Shown here: positions 10,093 through 19,010 of the stretch, piece by piece
How positions within the stretch are numbered: the first letter of the stretch is position 1
Layout: every line of letters starts with the position of its first letter
Source: Oceanospirillaceae bacterium
GTDB lineage: Bacteria; Pseudomonadota; Gammaproteobacteria; Pseudomonadales; Balneatricaceae
DNA length: 64,000 nt
Assembly (NCBI GenBank): GCA_029938085.1
Contig: JAPYOS010000002.1
Span: forward strand, 276,420-340,419
Reading direction: 5' to 3'
Translations under genes and position numbers: made by a program
The notes under the pieces: model-generated
Database searches by the model: none
The model's input: only the letters and a program-made list of their open reading frames with translations
Told to the model about the DNA's origin: nothing

Positions 10093-10731
10093 TTACCGAC
10101 GGATTTTGACGGTAGGTCTAACGATCACATCACCACCTGGTGCACCAGGAACAGCGCCCTTGATCAACAACAGATTATTTTCTGCGTCAACACGAACGAT
10201 TTCTAGTGATTGGGTAGTAACTTGTTCAGAGCCCATATGACCCGCCATTTTCTTGCCTTTCCAGACACGACCGGGGGTTTGACACTGACCAATAGAACCG
10301 ATAGAACGGTGGGAGATAGAGTTGCCGTGAGTTGCATCTTGCATTGTAAAATTCCAACGCTTGATACCACCCTGAAAGCCCTTACCTTTTGATTGGCCTG
10401 TTACGTCTACTTTCTCTCCAGCGTTAAAACGCTCGACAGTCAGTGAATCGCCAACAGAGACTTCTTCGCCATCAACATTGCGCATTTCCCATAAACCACG
10501 ACCAGCAGCAGTATTTGCCTTAGCAAAATGGCCTGCAGCAGCCTTAGTAACGCGTGAAGCGCGACGTTCGCCAACAGTAATCTGAATAGCTGCATAGCCA
10601 TCCGCATCTGTTGTCTTCACTTGCGTTACGCGGTTGGGATCAACCTCGATAACGGTGACTGGCACGGAATCACCTGCTTCGGTGAATACACGGGTCATGC
10701 CCGTCTTCCGTCCGACTAATCCAATAGTCAT
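10093..10731 (-). CDS. rplC: 50S ribosomal protein L3
   Basis: L3 is one of the two assembly initiators of the large subunit. The 212-residue product starts [18 protein letters not shown]. It carries the [39 protein letters not shown] region, including the glutamine that PrmB methylates in relatives. A 137-nt spacer separates it from rpsJ. Confidence 0.97.
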   Translation of the reverse strand: MTIGLVGRKTGMTRVFTEAGDSVPVTVIEVDPNRVTQVKTTDADGYAAIQITVGERRASRVTKAAAGHFAKANTAAGRGLWEMRNVDGEEVSVGDSLTVERFNAGEKVDVTGQSKGKGFQGGIKRWNFTMQDATHGNSISHRSIGSIGQCQTPGRVWKGKKMAGHMGSEQVTTQSLEIVRVDAENNLLLIKGAVPGAPGGDVIVRPTVKIRR

Positions 10732-10868
10732 TGTATTACCTCAAATTGCCAGTTGTGCAAGGGGCTGCTTACCCACTACGGCTGGTGATACACACCAATT
10801 ACACGAAAAAAATAATAGTTTTGCACGTTTAGAGCGCTGCCACGCTGCCTTTCGGCACTACGATTCGA
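10732..10868 (-). promoter_or_regulatory. Structured rpsJ-rplC spacer
   Basis: This 137-nt spacer lies between rpsJ and rplC, which are close together in most relatives. On the transcribed strand it holds TGCC-GAAA-GGCA, a 4-bp stem closed by a GNRA tetraloop. It also holds a GGTG/CACC stem and a T-rich stretch. The rplC ribosome-binding site GAGG ends it. No gene is visible. A regulatory role is inferred. Confidence 0.35.
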
Positions 10869-11180
10869 TTAGCTCAAGCTGATCTGAACGTCTACGCCCG
10901 CAGCTAGGTCTAGCTTCATCAATGCATCTACAGTCTTTTCTGTAGGGTCAACGATGTCTAGAACACGCTTGTGGGTGCGGATCTCGAACTGATCACGCGC
11001 GTCTTTGTTGACGTGCGGTGAAGTCAGAACTGTAAAACGCTCTTTGCGTGTAGGTAGTGGAATAGGACCACGAACCTGCGCGCCAGTACGCTTAGCAGTA
11101 TCTACGATTTCCAACGTAGAAGAATCAATCAGACGATGATCAAAAGCCTTCAACCGAATACGGATTTTTTGGTTTTGCAT
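10869..11180 (-). CDS. rpsJ: 30S ribosomal protein S10 (NusE)
   Basis: S10 is a head protein and, as NusE, links RNA polymerase-bound NusG/NusB to the ribosome and to rRNA antitermination. The 103-residue product contains [29 protein letters not shown] and [19 protein letters not shown]. It is the first gene of the S10 operon. In this genome it is separated from tuf by an accessory block. Confidence 0.97.
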   Translation of the reverse strand: MQNQKIRIRLKAFDHRLIDSSTLEIVDTAKRTGAQVRGPIPLPTRKERFTVLTSPHVNKDARDQFEIRTHKRVLDIVDPTEKTVDALMKLDLAAGVDVQISLS

Positions 11181-11275
11181 TATCGACTACAACCTTCTTT
11201 AAAACGGGTTTAAATCTAGCCCATCCTCACACCAAAAAGCATAAAACCTTCTGGCCCGAATAAAATGGGTACGAG

Positions 11276-11304
11276 ATTGTACGGGATTACACCAACGAAT
11301 GCAA
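11276..11304 (-). promoter_or_regulatory. S10-operon promoter
   Basis: On the minus strand TTGCAT (11299-11304) and TACAAT (11276-11281) are separated by 17 bp. The site gives a leader of about 90 nt before rpsJ. A dedicated promoter is expected because the usual upstream str operon is 6 kb away here. I did not recognise a clear L4-binding leader structure. Confidence 0.65.
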
Positions 11305-11427
11305 ACCCTCAGCCGCTTTACCAACAACACCCCTACAAACTTCCGGTCAAGCCATAAGCGCCCGCTGTTACAATTAGCTTATACTCGCCACATCAACACA
11401 CATCGCCCTTAACCGCATACCTCCATC

Positions 11428-12537
11428 ATGGCAGAACCTTTAAAACACCTCGTCGGCCCAAACCTAGTTGACCAACTCGCTAACAACATTCACGTGAATA
11501 TGCCTGCATTTAATGCGGCAGGGTTTAGGCAACGGTTTACTGAGCAATATTTAGACTTAGAACTGATGCCTCGCTGTCACTTGGTGGCGGATTGTTTGTA
11601 TGAGTTTTTGCCCAGCAACTACCTCGCTGCAGTTAGTGTTGTGGTGGCCAGCCTTGGCCCAGTGCACATGTCCACGGACGACTTTAGCGATGTGAGCTTT
11701 TTACACTTACCGTTTAGTTTATTTGTGGGCAAGTATGGCTTGGATCACTTTGATGCGTCTATGACAGCTCAATATGAGATTACCCAACGATTTAGCGCAG
11801 AATTTAGCATCCGGGCCTTTATAGAACGCCACCCAGCTCAAAGCTTTAAGTTGTTCCAACATTGGATTAAAGACCCCAATCCCCACGTGCGACGATTGGT
11901 ATCGGAAGGCACTAGACCACGCTTACCATGGGCGAGCCGTTTGCGCAATTTGCAGATAGACCCGTCTCCAATACTCCCCATTTTAGAAACGCTTAAGGAC
12001 GACCCGGAACTCTATGTGCGCCGCTCGGTGGCAAACAACCTCAACGACATTGGCAAGGACCACCCGCACTTGGTGTATGAGTTACTCGGCAAATGGCAAA
12101 AACATAGCAATAAGAACCGAGACTGGGTGATCAACCACGCATTACGCTCGGCAGTTAAACGTTGCGAGCCTGAAGCGCTGGCGCTGCTGGGTTACACTGA
12201 CTCAAAAGGCATAGCAACCAACAATAGTTCGGTAACACCCGATCATGCTCTGATAGGTGAATCCGTAAGGATCTCTACAACACTTCACAACCAAGGCTCC
12301 CGCTCTGAAGCACTGATGATTGATTTTGCGGTGTACTACATTAAGGCCAATGGCAAAGCGCGACCCAAGGTGTTTAAGTGGTGCCAATTGGAGCTAGGGC
12401 CTTCCACTCAAAAAGCACTAAGTAAAAAGTTGAACCTTGCTAACCTCTCTATTCGCACTCACTACATAGGCACTCATCGAGTAGACGTGATCATCAACGG
12501 CCGATGGTCTTACTTGGGTGAGTTTCAGTTAGGCTAG
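11428..12537 (+). CDS. AlkC-type DNA alkylation-repair glycosylase with Ig-like C-domain
   Basis: The 369-residue product resembles the HEAT/ALK-repeat DNA glycosylases that excise 3-methylated bases without base flipping. Tandem helical repeats are visible around residues 130-240, for example SFKLFQHWIKDPNPHVRRLVS and PELYVRRSVANNLNDIGKDHP. After about residue 260 the composition turns to beta strands (GESVRISTTLHNQGSRSEA, IDFAVYYIK), matching the immunoglobulin-like domain of AlkC. It is a plus-strand gene, divergent from rpsJ. Substrate specificity cannot be read from sequence. The gene could also be described only as a DNA-alkylation-repair family protein. Confidence 0.8.
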   Translation: MAEPLKHLVGPNLVDQLANNIHVNMPAFNAAGFRQRFTEQYLDLELMPRCHLVADCLYEFLPSNYLAAVSVVVASLGPVHMSTDDFSDVSFLHLPFSLFVGKYGLDHFDASMTAQYEITQRFSAEFSIRAFIERHPAQSFKLFQHWIKDPNPHVRRLVSEGTRPRLPWASRLRNLQIDPSPILPILETLKDDPELYVRRSVANNLNDIGKDHPHLVYELLGKWQKHSNKNRDWVINHALRSAVKRCEPEALALLGYTDSKGIATNNSSVTPDHALIGESVRISTTLHNQGSRSEALMIDFAVYYIKANGKARPKVFKWCQLELGPSTQKALSKKLNLANLSIRTHYIGTHRVDVIINGRWSYLGEFQLG

Positions 12538-12549
12538 GCCTTAGCAATA

Positions 12550-13698
12550 CTACCTAAGCACCAACCATCGCCATAGCCTTTCTAGTGGGCCTTGGCCATA
12601 GTGTCGGCGCCAAACCACAGCAAAGACGACCTGAACAAGGCTGTAGACCAAAACCACTGCCATACACTCCAGACGAGTAAGCTGCCCCCAAAGATCTGGT
12701 GCTAGCCATCGAAACAGCAACCCCATCACGACCGATTGGCTGATGTATAGGGTAAAGGCCATTTGGCCTGCACTTTGTAACGCACGCGCCAACCACCCAC
12801 CTATGGCAGCCCAACGCACCATGAGTGCGGCATACACTGCAGCCATGAATGCTGCAGCGATCAGAGGCAATGGGTTGAGCACTGCGGATGCGGAAACCCA
12901 GCCAGCGTCATATTTTAACCACAAGTCGGCCAACGCCAAAGCTAAACCCACCGCAAATAATACAATGATGCGGCTTACACTGAGTCCTCGCGTAAAGAAC
13001 CCACTGTGGTACAGACCCATGCCACAAAACATCATACCCGCTGCCATCCAAGCGAAGGTTATGGCGGCTCCTGCTAATGAGACAAAGAAGAAAACGGCCT
13101 GTAACACCACCTGTTCTCCATAAGGCCCTGTCCATAATTCGGCCTGTTCTAGTAGCCCAGCGTGGGTTAACTGAATAGCATCCCAAGGGTCTTGCGATAC
13201 CGGTATATCCATTGCAATGGTGGCCCACATCAACAGCGCCATCGCAATGCAGCCTACGGAGTAGGTAATGAATGCCCACTTAAACAACCAAGCTGCGGGC
13301 TTATCCGCCCAGCGATAAACGATCAAACCCACCAAGGCATATATGGTGAGAATATCGCCATACCAAATAAATACCCCATGAATCACACCGAATACCAACA
13401 ACCAATACAACCTGCGTAGCATAAGTTTGCGGCCGTCACGCCCATCTTGACGCATACGCTGCATTTGCAAGGCGAGTCCTGCGCCAAACAATACAGAAAA
13501 AAGCGTTATAAAACGCCCATTAACAAACAACTGCTGTACGCCATAAACCCAAATATCAACCTCGTTAACCACACCAATTAACCACAACGGCGTGTCGTAA
13601 GCTTGGTAGGGTAAAGTGAAGGCATAGATATTGACCAACAAAATAGCCAATACCGCTACGCCACGAATAAGGTCTAAGCTGGCAATACGTTGCTGCAT
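12550..13698 (-). CDS. DUF418 / YeiB-family inner-membrane protein
   Basis: The 382-residue product starts MQQRIASLDLIRGVAVLAIL, the acyltransferase-3-like opening of the YeiB/DUF418 family. It has roughly nine to ten hydrophobic segments and ends with the DUF418 block QSAGQMAFTLYISQSVVMGL. The function of this family is not established; some relatives are annotated as possible transporters or acyl-group transferases. It converges with the AlkC-like gene, leaving only 12 nt between stops. Confidence 0.8.
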   Translation of the reverse strand: MQQRIASLDLIRGVAVLAILLVNIYAFTLPYQAYDTPLWLIGVVNEVDIWVYGVQQLFVNGRFITLFSVLFGAGLALQMQRMRQDGRDGRKLMLRRLYWLLVFGVIHGVFIWYGDILTIYALVGLIVYRWADKPAAWLFKWAFITYSVGCIAMALLMWATIAMDIPVSQDPWDAIQLTHAGLLEQAELWTGPYGEQVVLQAVFFFVSLAGAAITFAWMAAGMMFCGMGLYHSGFFTRGLSVSRIIVLFAVGLALALADLWLKYDAGWVSASAVLNPLPLIAAAFMAAVYAALMVRWAAIGGWLARALQSAGQMAFTLYISQSVVMGLLFRWLAPDLWGQLTRLECMAVVLVYSLVQVVFAVVWRRHYGQGPLERLWRWLVLR

Positions 13699-13719
13699 AG
13701 AAAAATCCTTTTGTTTGTT

Positions 13720-13800
13720 TTAACTAGCAGCCCAACCGCCGTCTACTATAGCCGTTGCCGTGACCATGGCATCAGCGTAGTTTAGGGCATTAGCACGATC
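13720..13800 (-). pseudogene. Remnant of a short-chain dehydrogenase C-terminus
   Basis: Reading the minus strand up to the TAA at 13720-13722 gives NALNYADAMVTATAIVDGGW followed by AAS and stop. This closely parallels the end of the intact SDR 3 kb away (SDASSMVTGTGHLVDGGW, then TAS and stop). The nucleotide match is also clear, for example GTCCA/CAACCRCCGTC and CCGTGACCATGG on the plus strand. No start, Rossmann motif or YxxxK survives. The remnant runs in another frame into the 3' end of the M16 peptidase gene. Confidence 0.75.
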
Positions 13801-16547
13801 CGGCCCCGCAGGGATTGGGTCCCAAAAAACTGGCCCATCGCCTGATTAGCTAGGGCAACATCAAAATCCGGTAGCATTTGCTTGGCGTTGCCGACGGCGT
13901 TAATGTTTTTACCAAGTAATGGTAGAGACGCCAGTTCCGTCAATGCAGTTTTGGCGTCAGTTTGGTTTTTGTCATAACTTTGCCTACCAATACGCAAGAA
14001 GGTACCTACCTCGTTTTGCTTTAAGCCATCATTAACCAATGTTTTGAATAAGCGCTCTGCTTCAGCTATGGCTGCCTCTACATTTTCTTCATCGCAACTA
14101 AACACCACCTGCAACCGATACATGTCTTCGTATACCGATGCACCCTGCACTTGCGCGTGCACACTATAAGTCCAGCCTTTATCCTCCCTTAACCCTTGGT
14201 GTAACGCTTTGGTTAACTGCTCACCGACAAAGGCCATGTGCAAGGGCGTAACCTGCGCCACAACAGACTTAGGGATCTGATACAAAAGCACAACCTGAGT
14301 GGATTTTTCGTTACTGCCTTGGCCACTAATTTGCAAAGGCTCTCGGAGCACGGGTGCACGCCTAAATCCAGCGGGTGGGTTAGCCGTTAATGGCAAACTC
14401 GCCACATTGGCAGCCAAGGTTTGCTCCAATTCATGAGCCTGAATGTCGCCTACAATGCTAAGCACATAATTTTGTGCGCCCTTATAATGGCGATTATACA
14501 GGGCCAACATTTGCGATGCTTGAGTGACGTTTATTTCATCCACTGTGAGGCGCCTAAGACTTGGATCGGTGCCGCTGAACACCGCCTCAATGTCTCGATG
14601 ATAAGGGTCTAGAACGCTACCTTGCATTTCTACAATTACGTCTAAATTTTGTTGCTTGTAATAGTCTAACACCGAGTTTGAAACTCGCCCCTGGGTCAAC
14701 GCGTAGTGCATTAGACGCAAGCTAAGATCTACATCTTCACTAGGTGAAGCTAGCTGCATTTCACGTGTAAAATAGGTGTAATACGGCTGCAATACAATAC
14801 CGCGTTGCTCTAACCACTGACTCAACGCTGGACCATCCAGGGCACCCAAGCCGCTTGCCGTCATAGTTTGCAGGGACAGCCTAGCGTTGATGGCATCTCG
14901 GCCCAAGAGCTGATTGAGCCCACCTTGCCCCACCAAATGCATATACACCTTGCCCGGTGCCGAGGCAGAATAGCGATGCTGCACCGTAATGCCATTGCTT
15001 AACTCGAACACTGTCACGCCATTGGCGAGTGTCTGTTGTTGAATAATTTGACCAAGAGCAGCGTTGACTGGCCAGGTTTGCAAAGACAGTAATTGCACCG
15101 CAAAACCGTCATCTACCGACTCCTCAAACAACCACTGACTCAAGTCTGCAGGTGACGGCAAGGTTTGGGTATTAGGCGCCACCAATTCAACTTTTAAGTC
15201 AGATGCAAACATATCGGCGGCGGCTGTATTGATATCCGCTGATGTAAGCAAAGGCAACTGGGCCTCTAGTGTAGCAAGATATTCCTGTTGCCCACGTAAC
15301 CAAGTGCCGTACACCACGTGGTCAACTGCTATCTCTGCCAGGTGCCAAGCGCTGTCTTGTTGTGGTTGCTCGTTAATGAGCATGGCATCTCGCCAAGCAT
15401 CTAGCTCTATTTTTGAGACCCCAAAAGTGGCAATACGATGACGCTCCTGCGCCAACAGACGCACCGCTTCTGGCAAACTATCAAGGCTCGCTTCGAGAGA
15501 CACGTAGTAGCGCATCATATTGCCATAGGGATGATCCATGCCCGCACTAAATGAGCGCACTCCACCACTCGCTTTAAACCGCCTTTTCTCTAGTCGCTGC
15601 CAAAGTATCTCTAATACTGCATCGTGCTTCATTGTGTCTAACCAATTTACTGCATTGTTTACTGTGGCCTCAGATTCCTCGCGCATTAATGCAAGCCAGT
15701 AGTTGTCCTGTAGCGGGTCTGTAAGCATATGGGTAGAGGTATTATCAAGCGCTGGTGCTGGGTATTGCTGAGCGCGCCCAAGATCTTTGCTGGGCCATTG
15801 GCTAAATTCCAACTCTACCCTTTGACGCATTTTCTCCAGGTTGAAATCGCCGCTAATAATAAGACTAGCGTTGGCGGGCCGGTAATGATCTTTATAAAAG
15901 GTGTTTAGGCTAGTGGCTTGCGCCGCCTGGATGCTCGCCAAGGTACCTATTGGGGGCCGCTCATAATATCTACTGCCGGCCAAATCCAGCTGGCGAAGCT
16001 TGTACTGAGCACGATGAGCCTCTGGCTCTCGCAAGCGCCACTCCTCGCGTACCACACCAATTTCTTGTGCTACTTCGGCTTCAACAAACTCGCTCTTAAA
16101 AGCAAAAGAAGACAATAGTTTTAACGCACTGTGCAAGCGCTGCTGCTCGGCTCCAATCACTTTTAGGTAATAGTTGGTGTGGTCATACGTGGTGTAAGCA
16201 TTGGCATGCTGGCCCAACTTTAAATCTAAACTGGTGAGCACATCTTTCACCGGATGACTGCCATCTTCGGCCACCTGCTCAAACAGCATATGCTCTACGA
16301 GGTGAGCATAACCTAATTGATCGTCCGTTTCTTGTAAGCTGCCCGTGTGAATAACTAGGTCTAGCTCAACTTCATCGTTAGAATGACTATTACTATTAGC
16401 CCAAAGAATGACTTCTAGGCCATTATCCAAATAGTACTTTTGCACCGGCCCCTGCTGCTCTTTGGAACTTAATCCAGCACAACCTATTAACAATAGACTC
16501 GCCAAAACCCAAATTATTGCAATTGCTTGTTTTCCTTTAACGGCCAC
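13782..16547 (-). CDS. M16-family zinc metalloprotease, predicted lipoprotein
   Basis: The 921-residue product is a pitrilysin-like peptidase with two M16 halves. The inverted zinc motif HLVEH is at residues 82-86, with a downstream REEW segment that can supply the third ligand. A lipoprotein signal peptide ends LLLIGC with the modified Cys at residue 23, predicting an outer-membrane-anchored periplasmic enzyme. I prefer the GTG at 16547 because AAGGGG lies 5 nt upstream. A GTG eight codons earlier has no ribosome-binding site. The gene sits in the accessory block between tuf and rpsJ and is flanked by an SDR remnant and an intact SDR. Confidence 0.85.
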   Translation of the reverse strand: MAVKGKQAIAIIWVLASLLLIGCAGLSSKEQQGPVQKYYLDNGLEVILWANSNSHSNDEVELDLVIHTGSLQETDDQLGYAHLVEHMLFEQVAEDGSHPVKDVLTSLDLKLGQHANAYTTYDHTNYYLKVIGAEQQRLHSALKLLSSFAFKSEFVEAEVAQEIGVVREEWRLREPEAHRAQYKLRQLDLAGSRYYERPPIGTLASIQAAQATSLNTFYKDHYRPANASLIISGDFNLEKMRQRVELEFSQWPSKDLGRAQQYPAPALDNTSTHMLTDPLQDNYWLALMREESEATVNNAVNWLDTMKHDAVLEILWQRLEKRRFKASGGVRSFSAGMDHPYGNMMRYYVSLEASLDSLPEAVRLLAQERHRIATFGVSKIELDAWRDAMLINEQPQQDSAWHLAEIAVDHVVYGTWLRGQQEYLATLEAQLPLLTSADINTAAADMFASDLKVELVAPNTQTLPSPADLSQWLFEESVDDGFAVQLLSLQTWPVNAALGQIIQQQTLANGVTVFELSNGITVQHRYSASAPGKVYMHLVGQGGLNQLLGRDAINARLSLQTMTASGLGALDGPALSQWLEQRGIVLQPYYTYFTREMQLASPSEDVDLSLRLMHYALTQGRVSNSVLDYYKQQNLDVIVEMQGSVLDPYHRDIEAVFSGTDPSLRRLTVDEINVTQASQMLALYNRHYKGAQNYVLSIVGDIQAHELEQTLAANVASLPLTANPPAGFRRAPVLREPLQISGQGSNEKSTQVVLLYQIPKSVVAQVTPLHMAFVGEQLTKALHQGLREDKGWTYSVHAQVQGASVYEDMYRLQVVFSCDEENVEAAIAEAERLFKTLVNDGLKQNEVGTFLRIGRQSYDKNQTDAKTALTELASLPLLGKNINAVGNAKQMLPDFDVALANQAMGQFFGTQSLRGRIVLMP

Positions 16548-16656
16548 AGTAACCCCTTGTAAAATTTTCACGGCAAAAAAACGTTGATCGACTTTAACTG
16601 TAGACTGTATTTATCAAAAGGTAGGATAAACTTGCAGGAATTTTAACAACCAACAA

Positions 16657-17424
16657 TCAACTCGCAGTCCAACCACCGTCCACTAAATGCCCTGTGCCCG
16701 TGACCATGGACGAGGCATCACTGGCTAAATACACCGCTGCGCCCATCAGGTCTTCTACCTCGCCTACTCTGCCTAACTTAATCTGATTTTCAATCCACGC
16801 CAGCTTATCGGGATCGGCAAAGGTGGGCGCTGTAAGGGCTGTTCGTATGAACGTTGGACATAGGGTATTGACTCGTATTTGATTAGGCCCAAACTCAATG
16901 GCCATGGCTTTGGTAAAACCTTCTACTGCATGTTTGGATGCACAATAAACAGCACGGTCTATACCGCCTACATGGGCCATTTGTGAAGACACGTTAATCA
17001 GTGAGCCAGGCTTACCCGCATCAATCAGCCCCTTAGCTACGGCTCGTGTAAGAAAATATGCACCCTTTAGATTAAGGCTCATGACAGAATCAAAATCCTC
17101 AGGCCGGGTTTCTGTAGCGGGCCCGTGAATAGCCAATCCTGCACTGTTGACTAAGATGTCAAAAGGCCCGTTCTGTACGACTTGGTTTTCGGTGTGCTCT
17201 ACGTCCGCAACATCCATCACCAAGTATGTTGCAGTGTGTCCTTGGGCTACCAGTGCTTGCGTTAATTCCTGCAACTGCGCCTCTCGCCTTGCAGCTACGG
17301 TCACACTAGCCCCTGCCTGAGCAAGGGCCGCCGCCAGCGCCAAACCGATACCAGAGGATGCGCCGGTGATAAGGGCTCGTTTACCAGTTAAATTAAAGCT
17401 AGGAGTTTGCGGGAGTTGTATCAT
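16657..17424 (-). CDS. Short-chain dehydrogenase/reductase (classical SDR)
   Basis: The 255-residue product has the NAD(P)-binding TGASSGIG motif near residue 17, NSAG in place of NNAG, and the catalytic Ser with YCASK. The R in AARREAQ after beta-2 suggests NADP(H). The C-terminus MVTGTGHLVDGGW is typical of FabG-like and gluconate-5-dehydrogenase-like enzymes. The substrate is unknown. The start at MIQLPQTPSF fits SDR length; an in-frame ATG 28 codons earlier would add a non-family extension. A second, degraded copy of the C-terminus lies beyond the peptidase gene. Confidence 0.85.
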   Translation of the reverse strand: MIQLPQTPSFNLTGKRALITGASSGIGLALAAALAQAGASVTVAARREAQLQELTQALVAQGHTATYLVMDVADVEHTENQVVQNGPFDILVNSAGLAIHGPATETRPEDFDSVMSLNLKGAYFLTRAVAKGLIDAGKPGSLINVSSQMAHVGGIDRAVYCASKHAVEGFTKAMAIEFGPNQIRVNTLCPTFIRTALTAPTFADPDKLAWIENQIKLGRVGEVEDLMGAAVYLASDASSMVTGTGHLVDGGWTAS

Positions 17425-17592
17425 AATAAGGAATAGCGCTCTTGTAACACGCCTGCCGACGTCATGTGCAATGATAAGCGCCCGACTATAACACGGGCGT
17501 TTAACCAAGGCGTTATTAAGTTAATTATCCAAGTTTTAGCCAGAATCCGCCCAAGCTGAACAACTAATTACCGAGTCACAAACGACAGGCAC

Positions 17593-17630
17593 AAAAAAGC
17601 CCCCTTGGCGTGAACCGAGGAGGCTTTTTT
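17593..17630 (-). terminator. Rho-independent terminator after tuf copy 1
   Basis: AAAAAAGCC (17593-17601) pairs with GGCTTTTTT (17622-17630), with further pairing of CCTTGG to CCGAGG across one mismatch. It ends in a T6 run on the minus strand, so it terminates the str operon about 140 nt after tuf. The symmetric A/T runs make it potentially bidirectional. Confidence 0.85.
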
Positions 17631-17740
17631 AGATCCTGAAACAAGTTCAGGATGACGCCGAGGCGTTCAGGGTGACGTTATCGAAGTCTGTCATTCCGGC
17701 GTAGGCCGGAATCTAGATCCTGAAACGAATTCAGGATGAC
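17631..17740. repeat. REP-type palindromes downstream of tuf copy 1
   Basis: Three units are seen: AGATCCTGAA...TTCAGGATGAC at 17631-17656 and 17715-17740, and GTCATTCCGGCGTAGGCCGG plus AATCT at 17690-17714. Each is an imperfect palindrome. The same unit types recur at four other intergenic sites in this window. The rest of the 343-bp SDR-tuf gap holds only the tuf terminator. Confidence 0.8.
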
Positions 17741-17767
17741 ACTTCTTGGCGTCAGATGACTAGCCGA

Positions 17768-18991
17768 TTAAGCTAGGATCTTAGCTACAACGCCGGCGCC
17801 TACAGTACGGCCACCTTCGCGGATGGCGAAGCGTAAACCTTCATCCATAGCGATTGGGTTAATTAGCTCAACAACCATTTGGATGTTGTCACCAGGCATA
17901 ACCATTTCTACGCCTTCAGGCAATTCACATGCACCGGTAATGTCGGTAGTACGGAAGTAGAACTGTGGACGGTATCCCTTAAAGAAAGGAGTGTGGCGTC
18001 CGCCTTCGTCTTTGCCTAGTACGTATACTTCAGCTTCAAACTTGGTGTGTGGAGTGATTGAACCAGGCTTAGCCAATACTTGACCACGCTCAACGTCTTC
18101 ACGCTTAGTACCACGTAGTAGTACACCAACGTTCTCGCCTGCACGACCTTCGTCAAGCAACTTACGGAACATCTCAACACCAGTACAAGTTGACTTGGTA
18201 GTGTCCTTGATACCGATCATTTCTACGTCGTCACCAACGTTAACGATACCACGCTCAATACGACCCGTTACTACAGTACCACGGCCTTGGATTGAGAATA
18301 CGTCTTCGATAGGCATGATGAATGCACCATCAATCGCACGCTCTGGCTGTGGGATGTAGCTGTCTAGCGCTTCAACCAACTTACGTACTGCAGTAGTACC
18401 CATTTCGTTGTCGTCTTCGCCGTTCAATGCCATTAGGGCAGATCCCGGGATGATTGGCGTATCGTCGCCTGGGAATTCGTACTCGTCTAGAAGCTCACGT
18501 AGCTCCATTTCAACAAGCTCAAGCATCTCTGCGTATTCTTCTGAGTCTGCGCCGCCGCAATCTTCAGCCAACAAGTCTGCCTTGTTTAGGAATACGATGA
18601 TGTAAGGTACGCCAACCTGGCGAGACAAAAGGATGTGCTCGCGAGTCTGAGGCATTGGGCCGTCAGTTGCGCCACATACTAGGATAGCGCCGTCCATTTG
18701 AGCAGCACCAGTGATCATGTTCTTCACATAATCGGCGTGTCCTGGACAGTCAACGTGGGCGTAATGACGCTCTTCAGAATCATACTCAACGTGTGAAGTG
18801 GCGATGGTGATACCACGCTCGCGCTCTTCAGGTGCGTTGTCGATTTGAGAGAAGTCTTTTAACTCTCCGCCCCAAGCTTCTGCACAAACGCGAGTTAGTG
18901 CAGCTGTTAATGTAGTTTTACCGTGGTCAACGTGACCGATGGTGCCAACGTTTACGTGTGGCTTATTTCTTTCAAACTTTTCCTTAGCCAT
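17768..18991 (-). CDS. tuf: Elongation factor Tu, copy 1
   Basis: EF-Tu delivers aminoacyl-tRNA to the ribosomal A site. The 407-residue product has [16 protein letters not shown] and NKAD G-motifs, and the effector segment RGITI. It is longer than the 394-residue E. coli protein owing to extra residues around DSEEYAEM and [11 protein letters not shown] in domain 1. Its coding sequence appears nucleotide-identical to copy 2 at 38183-39406. It is the last gene of the str operon. Confidence 0.98.
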   Translation of the reverse strand: MAKEKFERNKPHVNVGTIGHVDHGKTTLTAALTRVCAEAWGGELKDFSQIDNAPEERERGITIATSHVEYDSEERHYAHVDCPGHADYVKNMITGAAQMDGAILVCGATDGPMPQTREHILLSRQVGVPYIIVFLNKADLLAEDCGGADSEEYAEMLELVEMELRELLDEYEFPGDDTPIIPGSALMALNGEDDNEMGTTAVRKLVEALDSYIPQPERAIDGAFIMPIEDVFSIQGRGTVVTGRIERGIVNVGDDVEMIGIKDTTKSTCTGVEMFRKLLDEGRAGENVGVLLRGTKREDVERGQVLAKPGSITPHTKFEAEVYVLGKDEGGRHTPFFKGYRPQFYFRTTDITGACELPEGVEMVMPGDNIQMVVELINPIAMDEGLRFAIREGGRTVGAGVVAKILA

Positions 18992-19010
18992 GAGTAGAAT
19001 CCTCTAAAAA

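Noticed and set aside
11340..11427. Plus-strand promoter TTACAA...TATACT for the AlkC-like gene
   Set aside because: A TATACT is present, but no acceptable -35 lies at 16 to 18 bp, so support is too weak.
17768..18991. Duplicated tuf as a sign of a mobile element
   Set aside because: Twin tuf genes at these two loci are ancestral in gammaproteobacteria; identity is better explained by gene conversion.
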